A DNA stretch of 10,259 nt, from assembly GCA_050694215.1 (NCBI GenBank), contig JBOGXB010000068.1:1-10259 (forward strand). Reading direction: 5' to 3'. The notes beneath the pieces are model-generated. The model made no database searches and had not been told where the DNA came from. It worked only from the letters and a program-made list of their open reading frames with translations. Source of the stretch: JBOGXB01 sp050694215 (GTDB lineage: Bacteria; Actinomycetota; CADDZG01; WHSQ01). A program made the position numbers and the translations under genes. Of this stretch, positions 1 to 9,721 are shown in pieces. The number at the start of each line of letters is the position of its first letter. The stretch's first letter is position 1.

Positions 1-2776
<2,776 letters not shown>

Positions 2777-2780
2777 CAAC

Positions 2781-3935
2781 ATGGCAAACATCCTGCTGGT
2801 CGACGATCGAGCCGAGAATCTCCGAGCGCTCGAGGCAGTGCTGGAGCCTCTGGGGCACAACCTGATCCGTGCGCAGTCGGGCGAACAGGCACTGGCCTGC
2901 CTCCTCAGGGAGGACGTCGCCCTCATCCTCCTCGACGTCATGATGCCCGGCCTCGACGGCTTCGAGACAGCAGAGCTCATCAAACAGCGAGCGAGGACCC
3001 GCGACGTCCCGATCATCTTCCTGACGGCGCTCAATCAGGCCATCGAGCACCACCTGAGGGGATACGGGGCGGGTGCGGTCGACTACATCACCAAGCCCCT
3101 GGATGCCCACATCCTGCGCTCGAAGGTATCCGTGTTCCTCGATCTCCACGAGAAGCGTGAATTGTTGCTGGCGCAGGCCGAGGAGCTCCGCAAACGACTC
3201 AAGGAACGAGACCGAGCGCAGCGCGCGCTGGCGCGTCGGACCGGCGAGTTGGCGCGTTCCAACACCGAGCTCGATCAGTTCGTGCAGGTCGCCTCGCATG
3301 ACATACGGGAACCTCTGGACAACATGGCGGGTTTCCTCGAGCTCATCGCCCAAGCATCCGCCCGTCCCGCCGACGGTGACCTCACGTTGTTGGTCGCCCG
3401 AGCGATCGCCCAGGCGGAGCGCATGCGTGGGGCGATCGACACGTTGCTCAGCTCGACGAGGCCGAGCGACGGGATCGACACGAGCGAGGTCGTCGAGTTC
3501 GACAAGGTTCTTGACCAGGCGATCGACGATCTCGACGGCCCGCTCGAGGAGAACGGCGCCCGCGTGATCCGGACAACGCTTCCAACCGTGCGCGGAGACT
3601 TCTGGCAGCTGGTCGAGCTGGTGAGGCTTCTGATGGAAAACGCCCTCAGGCTGCGAGGGGACGATGCTCCCGAGGTGCGGTTCCACGCGACCGAGGGGCC
3701 GCAGGAGCATCTCATCTCGGTCCGGGACAACGGGCGTGGCATCGATCCCCGAGAGGCCGCCCGCCTCTTCACCGTGTTCGGCAGGACGGGTTCCTCGCAG
3801 GCCCGTGGAGCCACCGACGTGGACCTCGCCACATGCCGCAGGATCGTCGAGCGGCACGGTGGGCGAATCTGGCTCGAATCGCAGCCGGAACGCGGATCCA
3901 CGGTCTTCTTCACCGTCCCTCGCACCGAAGACTGA
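2781..3935 (+). CDS. Receiver–histidine kinase (REC–HisKA–HATPase)
   Basis: 384 residues. The receiver domain (1–120) has the acidic pair in LLVDD, phospho-acceptor Asp52 in LLDVMMPGLDG and Lys in YITKPLD. A coiled coil (about 125–165) leads to a HisKA domain with His173 in ASHDIREPL, of the phytochrome-like SHDxREPL type. The HATPase domain has an N box (LLMENAL) and a G1 box (DNGRGID), but the G2/ATP-lid motif reads GATDVDL at residues 343–349 where GxGLGL is expected. The start at 2781 is chosen because the receiver begins right there, 4 bp after the previous stop; an in-frame ATG at 2736 would overlap the upstream gene and add non-homologous residues. No clear Shine–Dalgarno is seen, so translation is probably coupled. 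Likely role: an intermediate of a multistep phosphorelay with the upstream hybrid kinase. Kinase competence is uncertain because of the eroded G2 box. Confidence 0.9.
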   Translation: MANILLVDDRAENLRALEAVLEPLGHNLIRAQSGEQALACLLREDVALILLDVMMPGLDGFETAELIKQRARTRDVPIIFLTALNQAIEHHLRGYGAGAVDYITKPLDAHILRSKVSVFLDLHEKRELLLAQAEELRKRLKERDRAQRALARRTGELARSNTELDQFVQVASHDIREPLDNMAGFLELIAQASARPADGDLTLLVARAIAQAERMRGAIDTLLSSTRPSDGIDTSEVVEFDKVLDQAIDDLDGPLEENGARVIRTTLPTVRGDFWQLVELVRLLMENALRLRGDDAPEVRFHATEGPQEHLISVRDNGRGIDPREAARLFTVFGRTGSSQARGATDVDLATCRRIVERHGGRIWLESQPERGSTVFFTVPRTED

Positions 3936-4696
3936 TGTTTACGCTCCTGGTCGTGGACGACGATCCGGATTCCCGGTTGCTCGTGGCCCACGCGCTCAAG
4001 GAGGCGAAGACGTTCAAGATCATCGGCGAGGCAGCGCAAGCAGAAGATGCCGCTTCCCTGGCCTCCTCGTGGCGTCCTGACATCGTGATGCTTGATCCGG
4101 TGCTTCGCGAAGAAGACGGCCAGTGGGCGCTTCCCCGCATCCGCGAGGCTGCCCCGGAAACGAAGGTCGTGCTCTATTCAGCCTTCCCACCCTCGGAGCT
4201 CAGGTTCGCCGCCTTGTCCGGGGGTGCCGTCGGGTATCTCGAGAAGAGTCGCTCGCCGCTCACCCTCGCCGACGACCTGCTTGCCGTGTGCGGCCTGCTC
4301 GATGTCGTAGAGGCCGGAATCAGCCAGGCAAAGGCGCGTCTTGGGGCGCATATCCAGTCCCCTCGCCTGGCGAGACGATTCGTCAAGCGAGCGCTCGAGC
4401 GATGGGGGGTGAGGAGCGAGATCGAGGTGGTCGAGCTCCTGGTGAGCGAGCTCGTCACGAACTCCATCGTTCACGCCCGTTCGGACGTGGAAGTCTCCGT
4501 TACCGTCTCCTCGGATCACGTACGCGTGACGGTCTTCGATTCCAGCCTGGACCCGCCAGTTCGTAAGGCGATACGACCGGACGGGGCGTCGGGTCGTGGC
4601 CTCCTCATGCTCGACGCGCTCTCTTCGTCCTGGGGAATCGACTTCACGCCCGGCGGAAAGAGCCTGTGGTTCGAGATCAAGAACGAATTCCGCTAA
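3935..4696 (+). CDS. Receiver fused to RsbW-like HATPase (putative serine kinase switch)
   Basis: 253 residues. The start codon overlaps the preceding stop in TGATG, a sign of translational coupling; the in-frame ATG at 3833 would lie deep in the upstream gene. Residues 1–120 form a receiver: LLVVDDDP, phospho-acceptor Asp54 in VMLDPVL, Ser in LYSAF and Lys in YLEKS. Residues about 140–253 resemble the HATPase_c_2 domain of RsbW/SpoIIAB anti-sigma factors and the many Streptomyces ATP-binding regulators: N box SELVTNSIVHA, an Asp-containing VFDSS, a glycine-rich GASGRGLLML, then WGI and GGKSLWFEI. There is no HisKA dimerisation domain, so autophosphorylation on His is unlikely. By family knowledge such domains bind a sigma factor or phosphorylate a STAS-domain antagonist. 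That a phosphorelay gates this domain is my inference. No partner gene is visible in the window. Confidence 0.85.
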   Translation: MFTLLVVDDDPDSRLLVAHALKEAKTFKIIGEAAQAEDAASLASSWRPDIVMLDPVLREEDGQWALPRIREAAPETKVVLYSAFPPSELRFAALSGGAVGYLEKSRSPLTLADDLLAVCGLLDVVEAGISQAKARLGAHIQSPRLARRFVKRALERWGVRSEIEVVELLVSELVTNSIVHARSDVEVSVTVSSDHVRVTVFDSSLDPPVRKAIRPDGASGRGLLMLDALSSSWGIDFTPGGKSLWFEIKNEFR

Positions 4697-4834
4697 CCGT
4701 CGCCCGTCAGCCCGAGGAGCTCGGCGACCACTCGATGGTTCGGACCTCGACCGCCCCGGCTATGCCTTTCAGCTCCACCGATCGGGGCTACCCCACCCTC
4801 CGGCTCGGGTTTTGCGCGGTTTCAGGGGTGGTGC

Positions 4835-4846
4835 GACACTAGTGTC
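4835..4846. promoter_or_regulatory. Perfect 12-bp palindrome, possible operator
   Basis: GACACTAGTGTC is a perfect inverted repeat with no spacer. It lies in non-coding DNA about 120 bp before the tRNA. Its symmetry fits a dimeric DNA-binding protein, but it could also be chance; no regulator is known from the sequence. Confidence 0.3.
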
Positions 4847-4892
4847 TCCCCCGACTGAATCGAAAGGACGTCCGGACCTTACGGTTCGGCGA

Positions 4893-4927
4893 GGGCGGCG
4901 GCGCGACGCGGGCACGCGCCGTCGCCT
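4893..4927 (+). terminator. Strong GC-rich hairpin, possible terminator of the signalling operon
   Basis: Bases 4893–4905 pair with 4915–4927 over 13 positions (two G·T wobbles) around a 9-nt loop. The 3' side is followed by CTATTT, only a weak U-rich tract. It sits between the signalling operon and the tRNA promoter, where a terminator would be expected. It is nearly symmetric and could act on either strand. It is about 200 bp from the last stop codon, which is long for a dedicated terminator. Confidence 0.45.
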
Positions 4928-4937
4928 CTATTTCGGG

Positions 4938-4946
4938 TGCTATCTT
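4938..4946 (+). promoter_or_regulatory. Extended -10 promoter element for tRNA-Val
   Basis: TGCTATCTT has a TGn extension followed by a TAnnnT-type -10 hexamer (4941–4946). It places transcription start about 4 nt before the mature tRNA 5' end. No good -35 hexamer was recognised. Confidence 0.45.
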
Positions 4947-4956
4947 GGGGGTTCCC

Positions 4957-5028
4957 GGGCGCGTAGCTCAGCGGGAGAGCGCTGCCTTCACACGGCAGAG
5001 GTCGTAGGTTCAAATCCTGCCGCGCCCA
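4957..5028 (+). tRNA. tRNA-Val (CAC anticodon)
   Basis: A full cloverleaf can be drawn by hand. The acceptor stem GGGCGCG (4957–4963) pairs with CGCGCCC (5021–5027), with discriminator A at 5028. The D stem is GCTC/GAGC (4966–4969, 4977–4980). The anticodon stem is CTGCC/GGCAG around loop TTCACAC, with anticodon CAC at 4989–4991. The T arm is GTAGG, TTCAAAT, CCTGC. CAC reads GUG, hence valine. The 3' CCA is not encoded and must be added after transcription. The gene ends 37 bp before thrS. Confidence 0.95.
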
Positions 5029-5052
5029 CGCAAGCGTCGGTCTCAGAGCCCC

Positions 5053-5058
5053 TATCAT
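5053..5058 (+). promoter_or_regulatory. -10 element for leaderless thrS
   Basis: TATCAT lies exactly 7 nt before the thrS ATG, the distance expected between a -10 box and the transcription start. No Shine–Dalgarno sequence is present between the tRNA and the ATG. Together these suggest that the thrS mRNA starts at its own AUG. No clear -35 element is seen. Confidence 0.5.
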
Positions 5059-5065
5059 CCTTGCC

Positions 5066-7024
5066 ATGCCCAAGGTCACCCTGCCAGGCGGCGAGACCAG
5101 AGAGATCGAGGCCGGAACGAAAGTCGGCGAAGTCCTTCCCCCCGACGCCCTCTGCGCCCGGCTGGACGGCGTCTTCGTGGACCTCACGTGGCCCGTCGTG
5201 GCCGATGCCGAGGTCGAGCCGGTCCTCCCTTCGGATCCCGACGGGCTGGTCGTGCTTCGCCACTCCACGGCCCACGTGATGGCGCAAGCGGTCTGCGATC
5301 TCTATCCGGGGGCGAAGTACGCCATCGGGCCGCCCATCCAGGACGGGTTCTACTACGACTTCGACCTGCCCGCCTCCCTGACCCCCGCGGATCTGGAGAG
5401 GATCGAGGGCAGGATGCGAGAGATCGCCGCCGAGGGCCAGCCCTTCATCCGAGAGGAGCTCAGCCGGACCCAAGCCCTGGAGCGGTTCCGGGACCAGCCC
5501 TACAAACGGGAGATCATCGAGACGGCGGAAGCATCGGAGGGCGCCTTGGGGGACCGGTTCTCGGTCTACCGGAACGACGGTTGGGCTGATCTCTGCCTGG
5601 GGCCCCACGTCCCTTCGACTGCCCGACTGGGGGCGTTCAAGCTGCTCAGTCTGGCCGGGGCCTACTGGCGGGGAGACGAGCGGCGGCTCCAGCTCCAGCG
5701 GATCTACGGGACTGCCTGGGCCACCGAGGGCGACCTGGCTGCGCATCTCCACCGATTGGAAGAGGCGGAGCGGAGAGACCACCGAAAGCTGGGCCGGCAG
5801 CTCGACCTGTTCTCGTTCCCGGAGGAACTTGGGGCAGGGCTCGCCGTCTGGCATCCGCGCGGTGGCGCGTTCCGCAAACAGGTCGAGGACTACATTCGGG
5901 ATGTCCACCTACAGCGGGGCTACACTCCCGTGTTCACTCCGCACATCGCCCGGTCCGTCCTGTGGGAGACCTCCGGCCATCTGGCGAAATACCGGGACAA
6001 CATGTACCCGGCCATGGTGGACGAGAGCACCGAGTACTACGTCAAGCCCATGAACTGCCCGTTCCACGTCCTCGTGTACAAGTCACGGACCCGCTCCTAC
6101 CGAGACTTGCCCCTGCGTCTGTTCGAGCTGGGGACGATCTATCGGCACGAGCGGCTGGGGACATTGCACGGGTTGATGCGGGTGCGGGGAGGGACGCAGG
6201 ACGATTCCCACATCATCTGTCGCCCGGACCAGCTGGTCGACGAGATACTCAAGGTGTTCGACCTGACCCTCGAGATCTACCGCACCTTCGGCTTCGCCGA
6301 CCCGGAGGTGCGGCTTTCCACCCAGCCCGGCCTTGCCATCGGAGACGAGGCCATGTGGGCGAGGGCGACAGAAACGTTGAAGGCCGCCCTCGAGCGGAGC
6401 GGATTCGACTATCACCTGGCCGAAGGCGAGGGCACCTTCTACGGTCCGAAAGTCGACTTCGACTTCCGCGACGCGATCGGCCGAGCCTGGCAACTCACCA
6501 CGGTGCAGTGCGACTTCGCGCTCCCGGAGCGATTCGATATGGAGTACATGGCCGAGGACAACCTGCGGCACCGCCCGGTCATGATCCATCGGGCCATTCT
6601 CGGAACCATCGAGCGCTTCTCCGGCGTGCTGATCGAGCATTACGCGGGGGCCTTCCCGCTCTGGCTGGCCCCCGAGCAGGTCCGGGTCGTGGCCGTCGCG
6701 GACCGGCATGGTCCCCACGCGGAAAGCTTGGCCGAGTCGCTCCGCGAAGCCGGGCTCCGGGTTTCCGTGGACGCAGGCCGCGAGACCGTGCAGAAGAAGA
6801 TCCGCGACGCCCAGCTCATGAAGGTCGCCTACACGCTGGTGGTGGGGGACAAGGAGGTCGAAGCGGGGACCGTCGCGGTTCGAGACCGGCACGGACACGA
6901 GGTCCGGGGAGTGCCCTTCGAGCAATTCCTGGAAGCGGTGGTCACCGAGGTATCCGAGCGAGCCCTGGATGGGATCGATCCGGAAGCGATCCGAGCCGCG
7001 GGACCAAGCGGGCAGACGGCCTGA
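5066..7024 (+). CDS. thrS: Threonine--tRNA ligase
   Basis: 652 residues, normal for bacterial ThrRS. It charges tRNA-Thr with threonine in the cytoplasm. Order: TGS domain (1–63); editing domain with HSTAH (His66, His70) and the Asp175/Cys177/His181 set in DLCLGPH; class II catalytic core with zinc ligands Cys331 (MNCPFH), His382 (TQDDSH) and His508 (IHRAILG), equivalent to E. coli Cys334, His385 and His511; and a C-terminal anticodon-binding domain (about 545–640). Both editing and zinc residues are intact, so this is a full-length proofreading enzyme. One oddity: motif 2 reads RVRGGTQDD, with Gly376 at the site of the usual Phe (E. coli Phe379). The start at 5066 is fixed by the TGS sequence and by the tRNA just upstream. 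The HIT gene follows 10 bp downstream, as in mycobacteria. Confidence 0.97.
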   Translation: MPKVTLPGGETREIEAGTKVGEVLPPDALCARLDGVFVDLTWPVVADAEVEPVLPSDPDGLVVLRHSTAHVMAQAVCDLYPGAKYAIGPPIQDGFYYDFDLPASLTPADLERIEGRMREIAAEGQPFIREELSRTQALERFRDQPYKREIIETAEASEGALGDRFSVYRNDGWADLCLGPHVPSTARLGAFKLLSLAGAYWRGDERRLQLQRIYGTAWATEGDLAAHLHRLEEAERRDHRKLGRQLDLFSFPEELGAGLAVWHPRGGAFRKQVEDYIRDVHLQRGYTPVFTPHIARSVLWETSGHLAKYRDNMYPAMVDESTEYYVKPMNCPFHVLVYKSRTRSYRDLPLRLFELGTIYRHERLGTLHGLMRVRGGTQDDSHIICRPDQLVDEILKVFDLTLEIYRTFGFADPEVRLSTQPGLAIGDEAMWARATETLKAALERSGFDYHLAEGEGTFYGPKVDFDFRDAIGRAWQLTTVQCDFALPERFDMEYMAEDNLRHRPVMIHRAILGTIERFSGVLIEHYAGAFPLWLAPEQVRVVAVADRHGPHAESLAESLREAGLRVSVDAGRETVQKKIRDAQLMKVAYTLVVGDKEVEAGTVAVRDRHGHEVRGVPFEQFLEAVVTEVSERALDGIDPEAIRAAGPSGQTA

Positions 7025-7034
7025 GGCCACGCCC

Positions 7035-7520
7035 GTGGAGCGGCTGTGGACCCCCTGGCGGATGGAGTACATCCAATCGACGAAGGATGAAAAGGACGAG
7101 GGGAGCTGCTTCTTCTGCGAGAAGGTGGCGGAGGAAGACGACGAGGCCGCCTACATCCTGACTCGGACCGAGCGGACCTTCGCGATCCTGAACGCATATC
7201 CGTACAACCCCGGCCACCTGATGGTGGCGTGCCTCAGACACGTGGCAGAGCTGGAGGAGCTGACCGAGGCCGAGCTTCTCGAGACCTCGGAGCTGCTTCA
7301 GCGAGCGGTCCGGGCCCTGAAGGAGGCTTCTCGGCCCGACGGGTTCAACGTCGGAATGAACCTCGGGCGCGTTGCCGGGGCCGGGGTCCCCGGCCACCTG
7401 CACTGGCACGTCGTGCCTCGCTGGAACGGCGACACGAACTTCATGGCCGTGGTGGGGGAGACCCGAGTGCTCCCCGAGCTGCTTGGAGACACGTACGCCA
7501 GGCTCAAGCCGCTGTTCTGA
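7035..7520 (+). CDS. HIT-family nucleotide hydrolase/phosphorylase (Ap4A type)
   Basis: 161 residues with a GTG start at 7035. A GAGG Shine–Dalgarno at 7023–7026, overlapping the thrS stop, lies 8 nt upstream, and the protein opens with ERLWTPWRMEYI, the usual opening of actinobacterial homologues. A CxxC pair (Cys25, Cys28) probably binds zinc, and the signature HLHWHVVP carries His121, His123 and His125; the middle His is the catalytic nucleophile in the superfamily. By similarity and position it matches M. tuberculosis Rv2613c, described as a diadenosine tetraphosphate phosphorylase encoded next to thrS. Aminoacyl-tRNA synthetases make Ap4A as a side product, so co-expression with thrS makes sense. 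An in-frame ATG at 6969 would overlap thrS by 56 bp and is not favoured. Exact substrate is not provable from sequence. Confidence 0.93.
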   Translation: MERLWTPWRMEYIQSTKDEKDEGSCFFCEKVAEEDDEAAYILTRTERTFAILNAYPYNPGHLMVACLRHVAELEELTEAELLETSELLQRAVRALKEASRPDGFNVGMNLGRVAGAGVPGHLHWHVVPRWNGDTNFMAVVGETRVLPELLGDTYARLKPLF

Positions 7521-7531
7521 GATTCAGAGCG

Positions 7532-7551
7532 AGCGGACCGGCTAACCCGCT
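7532..7551. terminator. Weak hairpin between convergent genes
   Basis: AGCGG (7532–7536) pairs with CCGCT (7547–7551) around a 10-nt loop. It lies in the 21-bp gap between the HIT stop and the convergent EF-G2 stop and overlaps the last codons of the latter. There is no T tract. It could serve both strands weakly; this is only a candidate. Confidence 0.2.
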
Positions 7552-9623
7552 TCCCTCTCCTTCTTCGCCTCGGCGATAACTCTCTCGGCGAGGTGAGAGG
7601 GCACCTCCTCGTAGTGGTCGAACTTCATCGTGAACACCCCCCGGCCCTGGGTCATGGACCTGAGGTCGATGGCATAGCGCGTCATCTCGGCGTGTGGGAC
7701 GAGCGCCCGGATGCGCTGCCTTCCCCCGCCGCTCGACTCCATGCCGAGGATACGCCCGCGCTTCGAGTTGAGATCCCCGATGATGTCGCCGGTGTAGGAC
7801 TCGGGGACGATCACCTCGACCTCCACGATCGGCTCGAGCAGGGCGACGCCACCCTTCGCGACCGCCTCCTTCAGCGCGAGCGCCCCGGCGATCTGGAAGG
7901 CGATGTCCGAAGAGTCCACGGGGTGGAACTTGCCGTCGTAGAGGGTGACCCGAAGGTCCACCATCGGATACGGCGTGGCCACGCCCTCGGCCATCGCCTT
8001 CACGATGCCCTTCTCGACCGACGGGATGAACTGGTTTGGGATGGCCCCACCGACGATCTTGTCGACGAACTCGAACCCGCTCCCGCGCTCCCGAGGTTCC
8101 GCGTCGATCCAGCACACCGCGTATTGCCCGTGCCCGCCGGTCTGCTTGACGTGCCGTCCCTGAGCCTGAACCTTCGACTTGATCGTCTCCTTGTAAGGGA
8201 CCTTGGCGGGATGGACCAGCACATCCACGCCGAACTTCCGCTTCATGCGCTCGATCATGGTGTCGAGGTGAGCCTCGCCCATGCCGTACATGACGGTTTC
8301 GTGCGTCTCCGCCGAGCGTTCCACCCGCAGCGTGGGGTCGTCCTCCTGGATCCGGGCGATGGCCGTAGAGAGCTTGTCCTCGTCACCCTTTGTCTTCGGC
8401 TCGACGGCCACAGCCAGGAGCGGCTCGGGCATTTCGATCGGAGGAAGGAACACCGGGTCGGTCTTCACCGAGAGGGTGTCACCGGTCGCGGTGTGGGACA
8501 GCTTGGCCACCGCTCCGATGTCTCCCGCTGGAACCTCCGCCACGGTCTCGTGCTCCTTACCCCGCATGGTGAATGTGTGGCCAACACGCTCCTCGGCGTC
8601 CTTCGTCGAGTTGAACACCGTCGAGTCCGGCCTCGCCCTGCCGCTGAACACCCGAAACAGATTGATGCGCCCGACGTAGGGGTCCGAGACCGTCTTGAAC
8701 ACCAGCGCGGTTAGGGGACCGTTGGGGTCACAGGGGAGCTCTCTCTCCTCGCCTGACTTCGTGGCCGCCTTCAGGGGCGGACGGTCCACCGGTGATGGAC
8801 AGGCCTCCACGATGAACTGCGCCAGCCGGTCGATCCCGGCCGGCTTCCCCGCCGCTCCCACCAGGACCGGTGCGAGCTTCGCTTCGGCCAGTCCGGCCTT
8901 CACACCCCTGACGATCTCTTCGCCGGTGAGCTCTCCCTCCTCGAGGTACTTCTCGAGCAGCGCATCGTCCGCCTCGGCCACGGACTCGGCGAGCCGTTCC
9001 CGATAGGGCTCTGCCTTCGCCGAGAGGTCCTCGGGCCAGTCGCCTTCCTCGCCCTTCGGCCCGGAGGGGTAGAGGTAGGCCCGCCGAGTCAGCAGGTCCA
9101 CCAGGCCCGAGAAGTCGTGCTCCTCGCCGACGGGAAGCTGGATCGGGGCGACCTGGGTTCCGAAGGCCGCCACCAGGCCCTCCAAGGTCCGCTCGAACGA
9201 AGCTCGCTCACGGTCGATCTTGTTCACGAACACGGCACGGGGGAGCCCCGCCTCGACGGCGAGGTCCCAGATGACCTCGGTTTGGACCTCGACCCCGTCG
9301 ACGGCGGAGACGACGAACAGACAGGCGTCGGCGGCCCTGAGAGCGCCCTTCACGTCTCCGATGAAGTCTGCATACCCGGGCGCGTCGATGACGTTGATCT
9401 TCGCGCCGTTCCATTCGATGGGGGTGAGGGAGAGGGACACGCTGATGCCGCGACGGATCTCTTCGGGGTCGTGGTCGGAGACCGTGTTTCCATCCTCCAC
9501 CTTCCCCATCCGTGTGACTGCGCCGGCGGCGAAGAGCAAGGCCTCCGCGAGCGTCGTCTTCCCCGCCCCGCTGTGGCCGACGATGACGACGTTTCGGATA
9601 TCCCTCGGGTCGTAGAGGTTCAT
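7542..9623 (-). CDS. EF-G2-like translational GTPase
   Basis: 693 residues, about EF-G length, with all five EF-G domains. GTPase motifs: P-loop GHSGAGKT (16–23) instead of the AHIDAGKT of canonical EF-G, switch I RRGISV (57–62), switch II DAPGYADF (80–87) with Tyr84 where classical EF-G has the catalytic His, and NKID (134–137). Domain III holds GMGEAHLD. Domain IV keeps the tip motif FHPVDSSD with His567, the residue that reaches the decoding centre in EF-G. No rpsL, rpsG or tuf neighbours, so this is a paralogue rather than the str-operon fusA. P-loop and Tyr are typical of the EF-G2/FusA2 subgroup, whose mycobacterial member has been reported to lack ribosome-stimulated GTPase activity. 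Translation starts at 9623 after a strong Shine–Dalgarno. Role in translation or stress is not known from the sequence. Confidence 0.93.
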   Translation of the reverse strand: MNLYDPRDIRNVVIVGHSGAGKTTLAEALLFAAGAVTRMGKVEDGNTVSDHDPEEIRRGISVSLSLTPIEWNGAKINVIDAPGYADFIGDVKGALRAADACLFVVSAVDGVEVQTEVIWDLAVEAGLPRAVFVNKIDRERASFERTLEGLVAAFGTQVAPIQLPVGEEHDFSGLVDLLTRRAYLYPSGPKGEEGDWPEDLSAKAEPYRERLAESVAEADDALLEKYLEEGELTGEEIVRGVKAGLAEAKLAPVLVGAAGKPAGIDRLAQFIVEACPSPVDRPPLKAATKSGEERELPCDPNGPLTALVFKTVSDPYVGRINLFRVFSGRARPDSTVFNSTKDAEERVGHTFTMRGKEHETVAEVPAGDIGAVAKLSHTATGDTLSVKTDPVFLPPIEMPEPLLAVAVEPKTKGDEDKLSTAIARIQEDDPTLRVERSAETHETVMYGMGEAHLDTMIERMKRKFGVDVLVHPAKVPYKETIKSKVQAQGRHVKQTGGHGQYAVCWIDAEPRERGSGFEFVDKIVGGAIPNQFIPSVEKGIVKAMAEGVATPYPMVDLRVTLYDGKFHPVDSSDIAFQIAGALALKEAVAKGGVALLEPIVEVEVIVPESYTGDIIGDLNSKRGRILGMESSGGGRQRIRALVPHAEMTRYAIDLRSMTQGRGVFTMKFDHYEEVPSHLAERVIAEAKKEREAG

Positions 9624-9626
9624 TGG

Positions 9627-9635
9627 TCCCTTCCT
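9627..9635 (-). promoter_or_regulatory. Shine–Dalgarno of the EF-G2-like gene
   Basis: On the minus strand AGGAAGGGA precedes the ATG with a gap of about 5 nt after AGGAAGG. It decides the start at 9623 and contrasts with the SD-less thrS and phosphatidyltransferase genes. Confidence 0.75.
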
Positions 9636-9677
9636 ATGGCTGTCGGCGAGCGAGGAGCCGTGACCCCCGAATGGCCG

Positions 9678-9683
9678 ATTATA
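9678..9683 (-). promoter_or_regulatory. -10 element TATAAT for the EF-G2-like gene
   Basis: A perfect TATAAT reads on the minus strand in otherwise GC-rich DNA, giving a predicted transcription start near 9671 and a leader of about 45–50 nt. No matching -35 hexamer is evident at 17–18 bp spacing. Confidence 0.5.
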
Positions 9684-9715
9684 GGAGACAGGTGGGGCGG
9701 CCTCAGGGGCGATGG

Positions 9716-9721
9716 TAGGCT
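9716..9721 (+). promoter_or_regulatory. Candidate -10 element for leaderless phosphatidyltransferase gene
   Basis: TAGGCT fits TAnnnT and ends exactly 7 nt before the GTG at 9729, the same geometry as at thrS. It supports that start codon, but the match is only to the three most conserved bases. Confidence 0.35.

Larger units (their letters stand above)
4697..4956. other. Intergenic region between signalling operon and tRNA-Val
   Basis: No convincing gene is seen in these 260 bases. They hold a small hairpin just after the stop (CCGAG 4712–4716 with CTCGG 4720–4724), two mutually exclusive stems at 4753–4794, a 12-bp palindrome at 4835–4846, a long GC-rich hairpin at 4893–4927 and a likely tRNA promoter at 4938–4946. 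Confidence 0.7.

Noticed and set aside
3833..3934. Upstream ATG for the receiver–RsbW gene
   Set aside because: It would overlap the previous gene by about 100 bp and add residues before a receiver that starts naturally at 3935.
4866..4877. Overlapping short palindromes GGACGTCC and GTCCGGAC
   Set aside because: Eight-base palindromes are common in GC-rich DNA, and the combined stretch is not symmetric.
5962..7161. 399-codon plus-strand open frame overlapping thrS and the HIT gene
   Set aside because: Its composition is Arg/Gly/Pro-rich without motifs, and it covers two firmly identified genes in another frame.
7593..8714. 373-codon plus-strand open frame opposite the EF-G2 gene
   Set aside because: Its composition is His/Arg/Asp-rich, typical of the antisense of a GC-rich gene; the minus strand holds the conserved EF-G domains.
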